48,024 bases of DNA from Fibrobacterales bacterium Fibro_02 (GCA_001603905.1 LVAE01000032.1:1-48024), one strand, 5' to 3'; positions 16,481 through 24,842 are shown, numbered from the stretch's first letter. Notes: generated from the letters alone by a model not told the origin. Made by a program: numbers and translations.

Positions 16481-17311
16481 ATGAATTTCTTTAAATCTTT
16501 ATTGAGCTCCGCAGCTCTGTTTGCTCTTTGTGCCTGTGATGGGAATGAATTCGTTCTTGCGTTTAACACCCAGAATGTCCCCCCGCAGACGTATTACCTT
16601 GAAACATCCCTGAACGCGATTCTTCCGGCGACGGATTCCGTTTCGGCTACGCCCGAAGCGATGAATACGCATCTGAATGTTCGTGCGACGAATTCTCTCC
16701 TGACGGCCTACGATGACGGTTCCGCCAAGTTCCAGCTGAAAATCGATTCTGTGGACTACAAGTCCGACAAGCGCTCCGTCGAAGAATTCCGCAGCATGGA
16801 ACGCTACATGTCTACGGAACATTTCCAGTTCAAGATGGCGAAGGATGGCTCCGTGCGCGATCCTTTCATCGAAGATTCTGTGATGCTTGGAACCGAGGCT
16901 CTGGACCTGATCCGTATTTTCCTGAAGGTTCAGCCCCTGTTGCCGGGTAAGGCCGTTCGTCTTGGCGAAACCTGGGAACGTCCTGTTGAAATCCCCGGTG
17001 CATCGGGTAAGACGGTGGTGTATAAGTCGTTTACGCTCGAAGATCAGTATGTCCATGACGGAATCCAGATGGCAAAAATCGGGATGAACCTCAAGTACAA
17101 GGAAATCCCCGATTCCACCTCCGACCTCCGTATGGAAAGTAAGGGTTTTATTGTGGGAACCGGCTCGATTCTTTTCGACATGACGCATGGTGCAATCTCC
17201 AGCGTCAAGATGGAACTGACGGGTGACCTGAGTGTCAATGATATTGTGGCTGACAATGTCATTCCCGATATGCATGTGATTCAGAAAATCAAGCTGAGGA
17301 GTGAATTTTGA
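16481..17311 (+). CDS. Lipoprotein of unknown function, first gene of the ZorAB-like operon
   Basis: The 276-residue protein has a lipoprotein signal (M-N-F-F-K-S-L-L-S-S-A-A-L-F-A-L-C-A-C) with lipobox L-C-A-C. The rest is soluble, mixed alpha/beta, with repeated amphipathic strands (for example S-T-S-D-L-R-M-E-S-K-G-F-I-V-G-T-G). No family was recognised. No Shine-Dalgarno is seen; a TATATTCT box ends 4 bases before the ATG, so it may be leaderless, or it may be read through from tadA 15 bases upstream. It shares a TTGA overlap with the following beta-helix gene. It probably anchors or senses at the envelope. Confidence 0.75.
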   Translation: MNFFKSLLSSAALFALCACDGNEFVLAFNTQNVPPQTYYLETSLNAILPATDSVSATPEAMNTHLNVRATNSLLTAYDDGSAKFQLKIDSVDYKSDKRSVEEFRSMERYMSTEHFQFKMAKDGSVRDPFIEDSVMLGTEALDLIRIFLKVQPLLPGKAVRLGETWERPVEIPGASGKTVVYKSFTLEDQYVHDGIQMAKIGMNLKYKEIPDSTSDLRMESKGFIVGTGSILFDMTHGAISSVKMELTGDLSVNDIVADNVIPDMHVIQKIKLRSEF

Positions 17312-18033
17312 TTTCTCGTTTTAAGAAATGGTCGGGAGTGTTGATTTCGACTCTGCTGTTTGCCGGTGCGGCAGTGGCAGGGGAGATGCCTTTTCCGCCG
17401 ATTGAAAACGGAAAGGTGAAACTGGTGGTGGCGGACAGCCCTTACCTGCTGGAGCAGGGCGCTGTCTTTTCTGCTAAGGATACCCTGGAAATCGAACCGG
17501 GCGTGACTGTGCTCATGGGTGAATATGCAAAGCTCATGTTCCGTGGCGCCGTCAAGATTATTGGTACCGAGGCTGCTCCGGTAGTTTTCAGGAGCGCAGA
17601 TTCCGTGAAGAGCTGGAATGGTGTGCATTTCGTTTCGGCGAACCGTCCTTTTGAAATCAAGAACCTCATTATCGAAAACGCCTTCCGTAACACGGTGTTC
17701 CGTTCCAAGGGAATTTTCGAAAACGTCAAGTTCGTGAACAACTACTATGGCCTGTGGATTGACGATGTGCCTGAAGTATTCCTGGCGCATTGTGAATTTG
17801 TTCGTAACCGCTATGCGCTTTCGGTGCGTGCTGGGCAGGTCATGTCGACGGAAACGGTTATCTCTAATAACGTGTATGGCCTGTACCTGGAACCCGGTGG
17901 AAAGTTCGATGGCGACAAGGGGCTGATCAAGGATAACCTTGAAGCCGATGTGCGCAACGAAGCTGAAGAACTGGCCTCCCAGGGCAAGCGTGTTAACCGC
18001 AATATCTGGCACCGCATAGAAACCGCCTTCTAA
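17308..18033 (+). CDS. Secreted right-handed beta-helix protein
   Basis: The TTG start at 17308 overlaps the previous stop and has GAGGAG upstream. The 241-residue protein has a signal peptide ending A-A-V-A-G-E. It then shows repeating short strands and turns typical of pectate-lyase-like parallel beta-helices (I-E-P-G-V-T-V-L-M-G, I-I-G-T-E-A-A-P-V-V-F, I-K-N-L-I-I-E-N-A, F-E-N-V-K-F-V-N-N-Y-Y-G-L-W-I-D). These rungs often bind polysaccharide, though catalysis cannot be assigned. In context it is the periplasmic or outer-surface member of the six-gene unit. Confidence 0.75.
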   Translation: MISRFKKWSGVLISTLLFAGAAVAGEMPFPPIENGKVKLVVADSPYLLEQGAVFSAKDTLEIEPGVTVLMGEYAKLMFRGAVKIIGTEAAPVVFRSADSVKSWNGVHFVSANRPFEIKNLIIENAFRNTVFRSKGIFENVKFVNNYYGLWIDDVPEVFLAHCEFVRNRYALSVRAGQVMSTETVISNNVYGLYLEPGGKFDGDKGLIKDNLEADVRNEAEELASQGKRVNRNIWHRIETAF

Positions 18034-18042
18034 GGAGTCCGA

Positions 18043-18951
18043 GTGCAAGAAGCGTTCCGCAGGTCCATTCGAAAGATGACGGGCAACAGTGTCCGTCTTT
18101 CGGTGCGTCCGAACCGCTCGACGATGATCGCGACACTTTCGCAGTCGATGATGGTGACGTGGTCTATCGTGCTGCACGAACACTTGGATGCCATGTTGAA
18201 CGACCCGGCGGTCAATGTCGGTACTTCGGAACTGATTTCCTTTAGCGAGACGGCGTGGAAATTGGCGGATTCCAGTTTCCCGCAGATTATCGCGGATGCC
18301 AATAAGCTTTACGACGAGTTCCGCACCAAGTGGATGCAGCGTTTTTCGACGGACGAAGTGATGCGCCTGTTGCTCGAAGGGGGCGACTTCCTGCATCACG
18401 ACGAGGAAAAGGGCTGGGCGTTGACCGTCAAGAACAACAAGCAGGATATCAACGCGTTCTATTCGGCGACCATTCACCTGCTGGTGAGCGACGCCGAACC
18501 TTTGTTCGTCCGCATGCACGGCCGTGTGATGCAGCTCCAGGAAAAACTCTGCAAGTACTGGCACTCCGAAAGTGCCGTGGATGCGGTTTCCAAACTGCTC
18601 CCCAGTTTGGAAGCGTCGCTCCGCGACAAGGAAAATGCCATGGTGGTGTCGTTGCGTAGCTCGCTGAATAGCCTCGCGAAGAAGCGTTTCGCGGCTGCCT
18701 TCAATACGAAGGGGGCGCCTCATTATTACAGCTCGGCGTCTTCGTGCGCCCGTAATATTTGTCGCTTCTGGAATCCGCATTACGCCTACGAAAATGCGTT
18801 CCTCGCGTTTACCGATGATTTTTGTGATTACGCACGCGGGCTCACCATCCAGATTATTGAATGGTACCAGAGCAAGTGGGCTTTGTTCCTGCGCGGATTC
18901 TCGCGCGGTCAGTTGAATTTATTCGAAACAACAGCCTTGAAGAAGGCTTAA
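18043..18951 (+). CDS. Uncharacterised helical cytoplasmic protein of the ZorAB-like operon
   Basis: The GTG start at 18043 has AAGGAG 5 bases upstream. The 302-residue protein has no signal peptide or membrane helix and is predicted mostly alpha-helical, with a basic N-terminus (R-R-S-I-R-K-M-T-G-N-S-V-R-L). Aromatic-rich segments occur near the C-terminus (F-W-N-P-H-Y-A-Y-E-N). It lies 9 bases after the beta-helix gene and 15 before the channel gene. No family was recognised. Its position makes it a candidate cytoplasmic partner of the channel. Confidence 0.75.
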   Translation: MQEAFRRSIRKMTGNSVRLSVRPNRSTMIATLSQSMMVTWSIVLHEHLDAMLNDPAVNVGTSELISFSETAWKLADSSFPQIIADANKLYDEFRTKWMQRFSTDEVMRLLLEGGDFLHHDEEKGWALTVKNNKQDINAFYSATIHLLVSDAEPLFVRMHGRVMQLQEKLCKYWHSESAVDAVSKLLPSLEASLRDKENAMVVSLRSSLNSLAKKRFAAAFNTKGAPHYYSSASSCARNICRFWNPHYAYENAFLAFTDDFCDYARGLTIQIIEWYQSKWALFLRGFSRGQLNLFETTALKKA

Positions 18952-18966
18952 GGATGCAGGTATAAA

Positions 18967-20760
18967 ATGAAAAATGCATTTCAGATGATTTTGGCGCTTA
19001 CCGTGGTCGGGCTCATTGCCTTGATGGCGGCCGCTTTTTATTTTGGCGCCCCGTTGTTCGGCTGGGTTATCATGGTGGCCATTTTTGCCGTGTTCATTGG
19101 CGAACAGTTGGTGGCTCTCAAGGCGGTTAAGCAGATCGCTGCCGAAAACGAAATTCTGGAAACCTGCAAGAACCGTGGCGGTTATGTTTCGGGAGATGGT
19201 GTCGTTGCCAAGCGTGTCGCCCTTGCCAAGAACTTAATCGCGAAGAAGATTCGCCTTGATTCCTCAATGGCCTACGAAGTCCTTTCGAACAGTGTCGGCA
19301 TTGCCATCCCGCGTAGCGCCGGTGGCTCCGTGATTCTGCTCGGCCTTATGGGTACGTTCTTCGGTTTGATGTATTCCGTGGCGACGGCCGGTGGCGCTAT
19401 TGACAATTCTACGACGCAGGGAACTCTTGATACAATCCAGCTTCTGTTCCAGAACATGAAGGGTATTTTCGGTACTAGCCTTTGTGGTTTGTTTGCGGCT
19501 CTTATCTTGAATGCGAGCCGCAATATGATGATTGCCTCTCGCGATGAATTTGTTGCCCGCCTCGATGCCTACACTCTTGACTTGCAGGGGGATAGCGAGG
19601 CCGAAGAAAGCGAAGAAGCTCGTGCGAAGGATGAACTGGAACGTCTCTTTGATTCTGTCGAAAAGAATCTGTCTACGGTGGCATCTTCTGTAAAGGAAGG
19701 CCTTTCGGGTGTTGTCGCGATGGTTGGCGAGGAACTTGCCGCGACGACGGCCAAGCTGAACGACTCCCTGGCTTCTGCAGTTGCAGGAATGAATAAGTCC
19801 GTCGAAAATTTGGGTGCTTCTGTGAGCGGTTCGCTTTCGGGTGCGTTTACTCCGATGGAACAGAATATCAAGACACTTTCTGCTTCCGTGGAATCGATCC
19901 CGGCTAAGCTTGATGAAAAATTGAATGGAATTTCTGCTACGCTGAACGGCGGTCTCGAAGGTATTTCTTCTGGAGTCAAGTCTTCTCTGGAAGGAGTTTC
20001 TGGCAACGTCGAATCTGCTCTTGCGAAGGTTGCTTCTGATGTGAAGTCAGGCCTTGACGGCGTTGCCGCCGCAACGGCCCAGGCGATGGAAGGTTCGACG
20101 AAGGATATCGCTTCTGCTGTTTCGGAACAGGTCAAGCAGTCGAACGAACAGTGGAATTCCTTCATGGAACGCCTCGCTGCCGAAACTTCTGCCAATGTGG
20201 ATTCCCAGAAGGAAGGCCTGGAAACTCTCAAGAATGTGGCACTTCAGGTGGCCGAAAAGGCACAGGCGGGTTCTGCAGAACTTTCTCAGTCCGTTGCCGA
20301 AAAACTCTCGACCCTTTCTTCCGATATCCTCGGCGCCTTCCAGAAACTTTCCGAAACTTCTGCCGTGCTGCTTGAAGCCCAGAAGGCTCTCACCGAAAGC
20401 ATCGACAATCGCGTGGTCAAGGAAAAAGAAGCGACGGATGCCCTGGGCGGAAATATCGTGGAAACCGCAGAGCTTATGCGCGTGAACCAGTCCGAACTCA
20501 GCGCAAATCTCGAAATGCTGCGTGCCGGTCTCGAGACGATTCTCGAAAAGCTCTCGGGCGATACTGCGGAACGCGAAGAGGAAGAAAGCTTCGTGGAACA
20601 CCTCAACCAGTCTCTCGAAGCATTCCACGAACGCGCGAGCGAAGTGCTTATGGAAAATGCCGTCAAGACGCAGGAAATTTTGCTCGAAGTATTGGAACAG
20701 ACGCAGCGTAGTTCGGCGGCACCTGCTACCCCTGCTGAACAGCCGAAGGTCGAGGGCTAA
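18967..20760 (+). CDS. MotA/TolQ/ExbB-type proton channel with long repetitive tail (ZorA-like)
   Basis: The 597-residue protein has four predicted membrane helices (about 5-25, 30-50, 119-141 and 167-188). The last two carry the MotA/TolQ/ExbB signature L-L-G-L-M-G-T-F-F-G-L and G-I-F-G-T-S-L-C-G-L-F-A-A-L. From residue 235 to 384 the tail is a regular 11-residue repeat, and more coiled coil follows to the C-terminus. This layout (5-subunit channel domain plus very long cytoplasmic helix) is that of ZorA in Zorya defence, and is unlike MotA or TolQ. It is followed directly by an OmpA-domain partner, as in ZorA-ZorB. Function in this operon is unknown. Confidence 0.85.
   Translation: MKNAFQMILALTVVGLIALMAAAFYFGAPLFGWVIMVAIFAVFIGEQLVALKAVKQIAAENEILETCKNRGGYVSGDGVVAKRVALAKNLIAKKIRLDSSMAYEVLSNSVGIAIPRSAGGSVILLGLMGTFFGLMYSVATAGGAIDNSTTQGTLDTIQLLFQNMKGIFGTSLCGLFAALILNASRNMMIASRDEFVARLDAYTLDLQGDSEAEESEEARAKDELERLFDSVEKNLSTVASSVKEGLSGVVAMVGEELAATTAKLNDSLASAVAGMNKSVENLGASVSGSLSGAFTPMEQNIKTLSASVESIPAKLDEKLNGISATLNGGLEGISSGVKSSLEGVSGNVESALAKVASDVKSGLDGVAAATAQAMEGSTKDIASAVSEQVKQSNEQWNSFMERLAAETSANVDSQKEGLETLKNVALQVAEKAQAGSAELSQSVAEKLSTLSSDILGAFQKLSETSAVLLEAQKALTESIDNRVVKEKEATDALGGNIVETAELMRVNQSELSANLEMLRAGLETILEKLSGDTAEREEEESFVEHLNQSLEAFHERASEVLMENAVKTQEILLEVLEQTQRSSAAPATPAEQPKVEG
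19669..20118 (+). repeat. Hendecad (11-residue) protein repeat in the channel tail
   Basis: Hydrophobic residues lead each unit at 235, 246, 257, 268, 279, 290, 301, 319, 330, 341, 352, 363 and 374. One 7-residue unit at 312-318 breaks the period. A typical unit is L-E-G-V-S-G-N-V-E-S-A. Hendecads favour a nearly straight, slightly right-handed coiled coil. Confidence 0.8.
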
Positions 20761-20763
20761 CGG

Positions 20764-21405
20764 ATGCGCTTGAAACGAGAAGATAACAGCAATCCTTGGA
20801 TGGCGTACACGGACTTGGGCGTAGCCCTGGTTTCGCTATTCATCCTTGCGTTTGTGGCGATGGCAACCCTTAAGGAGCAGAAGGCCGAAGACCTGACGCG
20901 TACCGAAGAGGAAGTCCTCAGCTGCCAAGAAGAAATGCGCAAGATTGCGGCGGAACGCAATGCGCTTTTGTCCAAGAGCTTGCAGACTTCTATCGAGGCA
21001 GGCCTTATCGCGCTTGAAGACGGCAAGATCCAGATTCAGGCTTCTTTCCTTTTCCCGATTAACGGCGCTGACCTCACTAAGGAAGGCGAGGGCGTGATTC
21101 GTGGCATCAGCAAGGGCCTCCTGGAAGCGCTGGATTCTACTGACGTGATTATGGTGAGCGGCTTTACCGACGATACTCCGGTGAAGTCCAAGACTTATAC
21201 GAACTGGAATTTGTCGACTGAACGCGCCGTGAACGTGGTAAAGACCCTGATTGCGCAGGGATTCCCGCCGGATAGGCTCTTTGCCGCAGGCTTCGGTGAA
21301 CACATGCCCAAGTATCCGAACGATAGCGAGGAACACCGCCGCTTGAACCGTCGCGTGGAAATCGGCGTCACTCCGCTGCAGAAGATGAATCAGGCTGGTC
21401 ATTAG
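20764..21405 (+). CDS. MotB/ZorB-like OmpA-domain protein
   Basis: The 213-residue protein has a short cytoplasmic N-terminus, one membrane helix (about 14-34) and a coiled linker. Its OmpA/MotB peptidoglycan-binding domain lies at about 85-205. Asp17 sits at the start of the helix (A-Y-T-D-L-G-V-A-L), the place of the proton-carrying Asp in MotB and ZorB. The OmpA part shows V-S-G-F-T-D-D-T-P, N-W-N-L-S-T-E-R-A, G-F-G-E and N-R-R-V-E-I. It starts 3 bases after the channel gene, so the two form a stator pair. Confidence 0.87.
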   Translation: MRLKREDNSNPWMAYTDLGVALVSLFILAFVAMATLKEQKAEDLTRTEEEVLSCQEEMRKIAAERNALLSKSLQTSIEAGLIALEDGKIQIQASFLFPINGADLTKEGEGVIRGISKGLLEALDSTDVIMVSGFTDDTPVKSKTYTNWNLSTERAVNVVKTLIAQGFPPDRLFAAGFGEHMPKYPNDSEEHRRLNRRVEIGVTPLQKMNQAGH

Positions 21406-21408
21406 TTT

Positions 21409-22065
21409 ATGCAAGAGCGCCTGGAAAACATTCGCCAAGGTATTGATGCTATCCGCAAGAGCGGAAAGCTGCCGCATTGGCGTATGGTCTATGCAGACAA
21501 TCTGTTTAACCGCGCCGGAGAGTATCTTGCCGTGGATAGGCTCCCGGAAGCTTCGATGGTGGCCGATAAGCTGGAACGCTGGATCAAGACGCATACGCCC
21601 CGTGTGGATGCCTCGGACCGCTTTGCCGAAAATCCGATGGTTATCTGGAACAACGATATGCTTTTTGCCATGTCGGCGAAGCTTAAGCAGACGCTTTCCG
21701 CAAAGATGCTGCTTGTCCCGGCGACCGAAAGGGAATCGACTCTTCGCAGGTTGAACGTGGTCGAGGGGTGGATCCGCGAAGGACTGCTCCTGCAGGCCCA
21801 TGACGAACTGCTGTCGCTCCGTACCGCGCTGATTGCTCGCTTAAGGCGTAGCTTGCGTGCGCGCCTTGTGGCGACGGACCTTTACCGTGGAACGGCCTCT
21901 GTTCCTGCAGGGAGCCTTGTCGGCCCCTACAACGCCCTGCATACACTGGAGGAAACCTTCCACGTGGTGGGCGAACGCGATCCGATTTGGATTGAGGACT
22001 TCCTTGAAATCTATAACGACCTGTTCCGCATCGTGGAACGCCTCGTCCCCCAGGATAAAAAGTGA
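21409..22065 (+). CDS. Uncharacterised helical protein, last gene of the ZorAB-like operon
   Basis: The 218-residue protein starts 3 bases after the OmpA-domain gene. It is predicted all-helical with many charged amphipathic segments (E-R-L-E-N-I-R-Q-G-I, L-I-A-R-L-R-R-S-L-R-A-R-L). It lacks a signal peptide and membrane helix. No known ZorC, ZorD or ZorE domain (helicase, nuclease) is seen. No family was recognised. It is probably cytoplasmic. Confidence 0.75.
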   Translation: MQERLENIRQGIDAIRKSGKLPHWRMVYADNLFNRAGEYLAVDRLPEASMVADKLERWIKTHTPRVDASDRFAENPMVIWNNDMLFAMSAKLKQTLSAKMLLVPATERESTLRRLNVVEGWIREGLLLQAHDELLSLRTALIARLRRSLRARLVATDLYRGTASVPAGSLVGPYNALHTLEETFHVVGERDPIWIEDFLEIYNDLFRIVERLVPQDKK

Positions 22066-22071
22066 CTTGAG

Positions 22072-22126
22072 TGTCATCCTGGAGCGTGTCATCCTCGGAG
22101 CAAGGCGGAGGGGAGACGGGATTCAG
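22072..22126 (+). repeat. Dispersed repeat, TGTCATCCTGGAGC...GACGGGATTCAG
   Basis: The ends match, after reverse complementing, a second copy at 39256-39291. The middle holds a second, imperfect GTGTCATCC. It lies between the operon end and a terminator. Confidence 0.6.
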
Positions 22127-22134
22127 TACTAAAA

Positions 22135-22158
22135 AAAGAGCTCCCGAAGGAGCTCTTT
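22135..22158. terminator. Intrinsic terminator between convergent genes
   Basis: A perfect 10-bp stem AAAGAGCTCC/GGAGCTCTTT with a CGAA loop. On the minus strand it is followed by further T residues, so it best serves the 22180 gene. On the plus strand the T run is interrupted. Confidence 0.88.
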
Positions 22159-22179
22159 CAAATTTTTGCGAATGAGCTA

Positions 22180-23427
22180 TTAGAAGCCGATACTCAGCTG
22201 GCCCATGTAGATACGTTCTTCATCCTGGCCGGTGTAGTAACCGAGTTCTTCTGCCCAGGTCGCGAATTCAACCGTGACGAGTCTCAAGACTTCGAGGCCG
22301 AAACCTGCAGCGGGGTAGCCGCCCTTGAAACCGCCAGAAAGGCGCAGCGCAAGGAATCGGATGGCGTTGTTGTATCCAGGCCATGCTAGCAGGGTTTGCT
22401 CGATTTCCATACCGAAGTTGATGTGGGAGAGGAACTTGTAGTTGTTCTGTCCGTTGATAGCATCGGCGTAGTCGAAGGCGATGTTGAACTTACGCCCAAA
22501 GCCTGTATTCTTGTTGAAGAATCGCGGGCTGTAGTTGATACCGGCGGTAATGTTCGGCGTAATCTTGTCTCCGGCGAGTTCCTTGAAGTAGATGTCGCGG
22601 ACGGAAAGACCGAGGCGGACTTCACGGGCGACCTGGTAGAGTACGCCGAGATCGAGTGCGAAAGACATTGAGCTGAAGTCAAACAATTCGTCGGCGACAT
22701 CGTGATAGCGGTTTTCCAGGGTGTCCTGGATGTTGTCGTAGTTGACCATGGTAATCTGGACACTTTCGACCTTGTGACGCTTTGCGAACTTGATACCGAT
22801 ACCGGCGGCGAATTCATCGGTAAAGCCGTAAGCGGTACCGACCTGGGCCACGCCATCGACGTAGAACGTGTCGACGACAATCTGCGGAACAATCAGGCCT
22901 GCATCCATGTAGGGGGCGACGTTACCGTCCACCCAGATGGCACCACCGAAGTTGTGGAACGCCATTTCTGCATCCATCTTGATCTTCATGGAGAGGTACT
23001 TGTGGTCGTAGCCGTTCATCTTGTGGATGAGTTCGGGGTGTGCCGAAAGAGAGTCCAGAAGCACGTTGGATTCTTTCAGGCCACTGTCTGCGGCAACCTT
23101 GCTGGCGCGGCTATAGATTTTCTGGACATCCTTCGCCACGTTGTAGGTGGAGAAATAGGTTTCGAAGGGACCTGCACCGCCGAGGTTCAATCTCATGTCG
23201 CCGAGGTTACGCGGGTAGTAGCCCTGTTCGGGGCGTTCCTCGTAGTTACCCAAGCGGTTGATCTGGTTCAAACCGGCGTAGTTGAAGTAGATGGCTTCCT
23301 TGTCGTCGACCAAGGCTACGTGGGCATTACCCATGGCTTCTGCACGCAGAGACCTATGTGTCGGCGCCTTGATAGCAAAGGACGCTACAGTCAAAATAAG
23401 AATCAAGAATACAAGGAGCTTTTTCAT
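22180..23427 (-). CDS. Outer-membrane beta-barrel protein, PorV/UPF0164/FadL-like
   Basis: The 415-residue precursor has a signal peptide and then L-R-A-E-A-M-G-N-A-H-V-A-L-V-D-D, followed by I-Y-F-N-Y-A-G-L. This is the N-terminal signature of PorV/UPF0164 outer-membrane proteins. The body alternates amphipathic strands and it ends in Phe (L-S-I-G-F), typical of Bam-assembled barrels. Its ATG overlaps the upstream lipoprotein stop by one base (TAATG) and has GGAGG before it. Lipoprotein and barrel are therefore made together. Confidence 0.78.
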   Translation of the reverse strand: MKKLLVFLILILTVASFAIKAPTHRSLRAEAMGNAHVALVDDKEAIYFNYAGLNQINRLGNYEERPEQGYYPRNLGDMRLNLGGAGPFETYFSTYNVAKDVQKIYSRASKVAADSGLKESNVLLDSLSAHPELIHKMNGYDHKYLSMKIKMDAEMAFHNFGGAIWVDGNVAPYMDAGLIVPQIVVDTFYVDGVAQVGTAYGFTDEFAAGIGIKFAKRHKVESVQITMVNYDNIQDTLENRYHDVADELFDFSSMSFALDLGVLYQVAREVRLGLSVRDIYFKELAGDKITPNITAGINYSPRFFNKNTGFGRKFNIAFDYADAINGQNNYKFLSHINFGMEIEQTLLAWPGYNNAIRFLALRLSGGFKGGYPAAGFGLEVLRLVTVEFATWAEELGYYTGQDEERIYMGQLSIGF

Positions 23428-24842
23428 TACTTAGTCCTCCCTTCGAACCATTTCTTGAAAGAGTCTTCGTCGTAGTTGACCCAGCAACCGCCGACCATGG
23501 ACTTGCGATCTTCGAGGCTATAGGTGGGATTGTCTTTGTTGGTGTCTTGTGCGATGAGACGTTTTCTTTCCTTCAAACCTTCAACGCCGCCTTCCATGTT
23601 CCAGGGAAGGTCCTTGGAGAAAACGAGACGGTGGTCGTTGTTGTTGACGCGATCCTTATAGTTCGAATAGATGAAACTCCATTCGCGGTCAAGTTCATCG
23701 GGGTCGTCTTCTACGGTCTTGCCGTTCATGTCGATGTCGACGCTCCTGTACTTTCCGTTCGGGCCGGCAGACTTGATCACGCGGAGTTCCTTGATGGTCA
23801 TCTTCTTTTGGGCGATGTTGCTCATGATGACCATATCGTCGTAATGGATTTCGTTCGTCTTGTCGCTGATGTCTTCGTCGATTTCGCCGTCGCCGTCGTT
23901 GTCTTCGCCGTCGTAGAGTTCTTCGTCGACGCATCCATCGCCGTCGTCATCGATGATGTCGCTATAGCCAAGCTGACCGATGATGATGTTCATGGTCCTT
24001 GCCTGCTTGGTGGAATCGTCTTCGGGAATGTCTGTTTCCTGTGCAAGGGCGGAGCACATACCCATGATAGCCTGGTTCTTGGCTTCCTTGGTCAGGTAAC
24101 CCGCTTCGTTGCTGAAACCCTGGAGGTAGTCTTCGAAGAGCGATGTCATACTTTCTGGATTCGTTTCGCAAGTGTTGAAGACTTCATGGAAGGTTTCGAC
24201 GGTCTCGTTAGGATCGCCCTTGAAGTCGTTAAGGATTGTCTGCATACTGCAGAGGCTGTCGCCGAGTGCGACTCTTGCCTCCTTGTCGGCACATTGCAAG
24301 GGCATCTTGGTCTTGAGAACGAGCATAGTCTTCAGCATCTGGATAACCATGTATCCGTCCGAGATGTATTTGTAAGTGACTTTGCCGTCGGTCTTGCCGT
24401 TCTTGTCGCGTTCGATAAACTGCGTGGCAATGTAATTGACGGAATCGATTGCTTCTCTCAGGGGCGCTGCAACTGAGTCGGGAAGGTCTGCGAACGGTAC
24501 TGTCTTGTCATCGGCATCACGGTCTGCGTTGACATACTTGAGCAGGGCGAACACGTTCGTTTCCGCAGTGGTGTTTAGCTTGCGGTTCAGAATGGATTTC
24601 ATGAGGCCGAGCCACGCCTCGGAGTGCGAGGAGTCCGCAGCGATAGCCCTGTTGAAGTATTCTTCTGCGTTGCTATATTCGTTGTCTCGGAACTTGATAT
24701 AACCTTCGTAGGTGAGCGCGTTGGGGTCGTCATTCTTGATGTTTACATTTTCGGTGGGGTTGAAAATGTTGCATCCGGCGATGGTCAAACAGGCCGCAAG
24801 GGCGGCTGTCCACAAAAATTTGGATTTAAGTACGTTTTTCAT
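23427..24842 (-). CDS. TPR lipoprotein with Asp-rich calcium-type loops
   Basis: The 471-residue protein has a lipobox (T-I-A-G-C). A TPR-like helical repeat covers roughly residues 42-80 (E-G-Y-I-K-F-R-D-N-E-Y-S-N-A-E-E-Y-F-N-R-A). A middle helical domain follows. At about 300-325 there are two D-x-D-G-D type loops (D-D-D-G-D-G-C-V-D-E-E and D-N-D-G-D-G-E-I-D-E-D), as in EF-hand-like or thrombospondin type-3 calcium sites. Most likely it acts at the outer membrane with the barrel protein encoded next. Function is unknown. Confidence 0.75.
   Translation of the reverse strand: MKNVLKSKFLWTAALAACLTIAGCNIFNPTENVNIKNDDPNALTYEGYIKFRDNEYSNAEEYFNRAIAADSSHSEAWLGLMKSILNRKLNTTAETNVFALLKYVNADRDADDKTVPFADLPDSVAAPLREAIDSVNYIATQFIERDKNGKTDGKVTYKYISDGYMVIQMLKTMLVLKTKMPLQCADKEARVALGDSLCSMQTILNDFKGDPNETVETFHEVFNTCETNPESMTSLFEDYLQGFSNEAGYLTKEAKNQAIMGMCSALAQETDIPEDDSTKQARTMNIIIGQLGYSDIIDDDGDGCVDEELYDGEDNDGDGEIDEDISDKTNEIHYDDMVIMSNIAQKKMTIKELRVIKSAGPNGKYRSVDIDMNGKTVEDDPDELDREWSFIYSNYKDRVNNNDHRLVFSKDLPWNMEGGVEGLKERKRLIAQDTNKDNPTYSLEDRKSMVGGCWVNYDEDSFKKWFEGRTK

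Noticed and set aside
16481..22065. Complete Zorya defence system
   Set aside because: The ZorA/B-like pair is present, but no ZorC, ZorD helicase or ZorE nuclease is encoded nearby, so a classical Zorya call is not supported.
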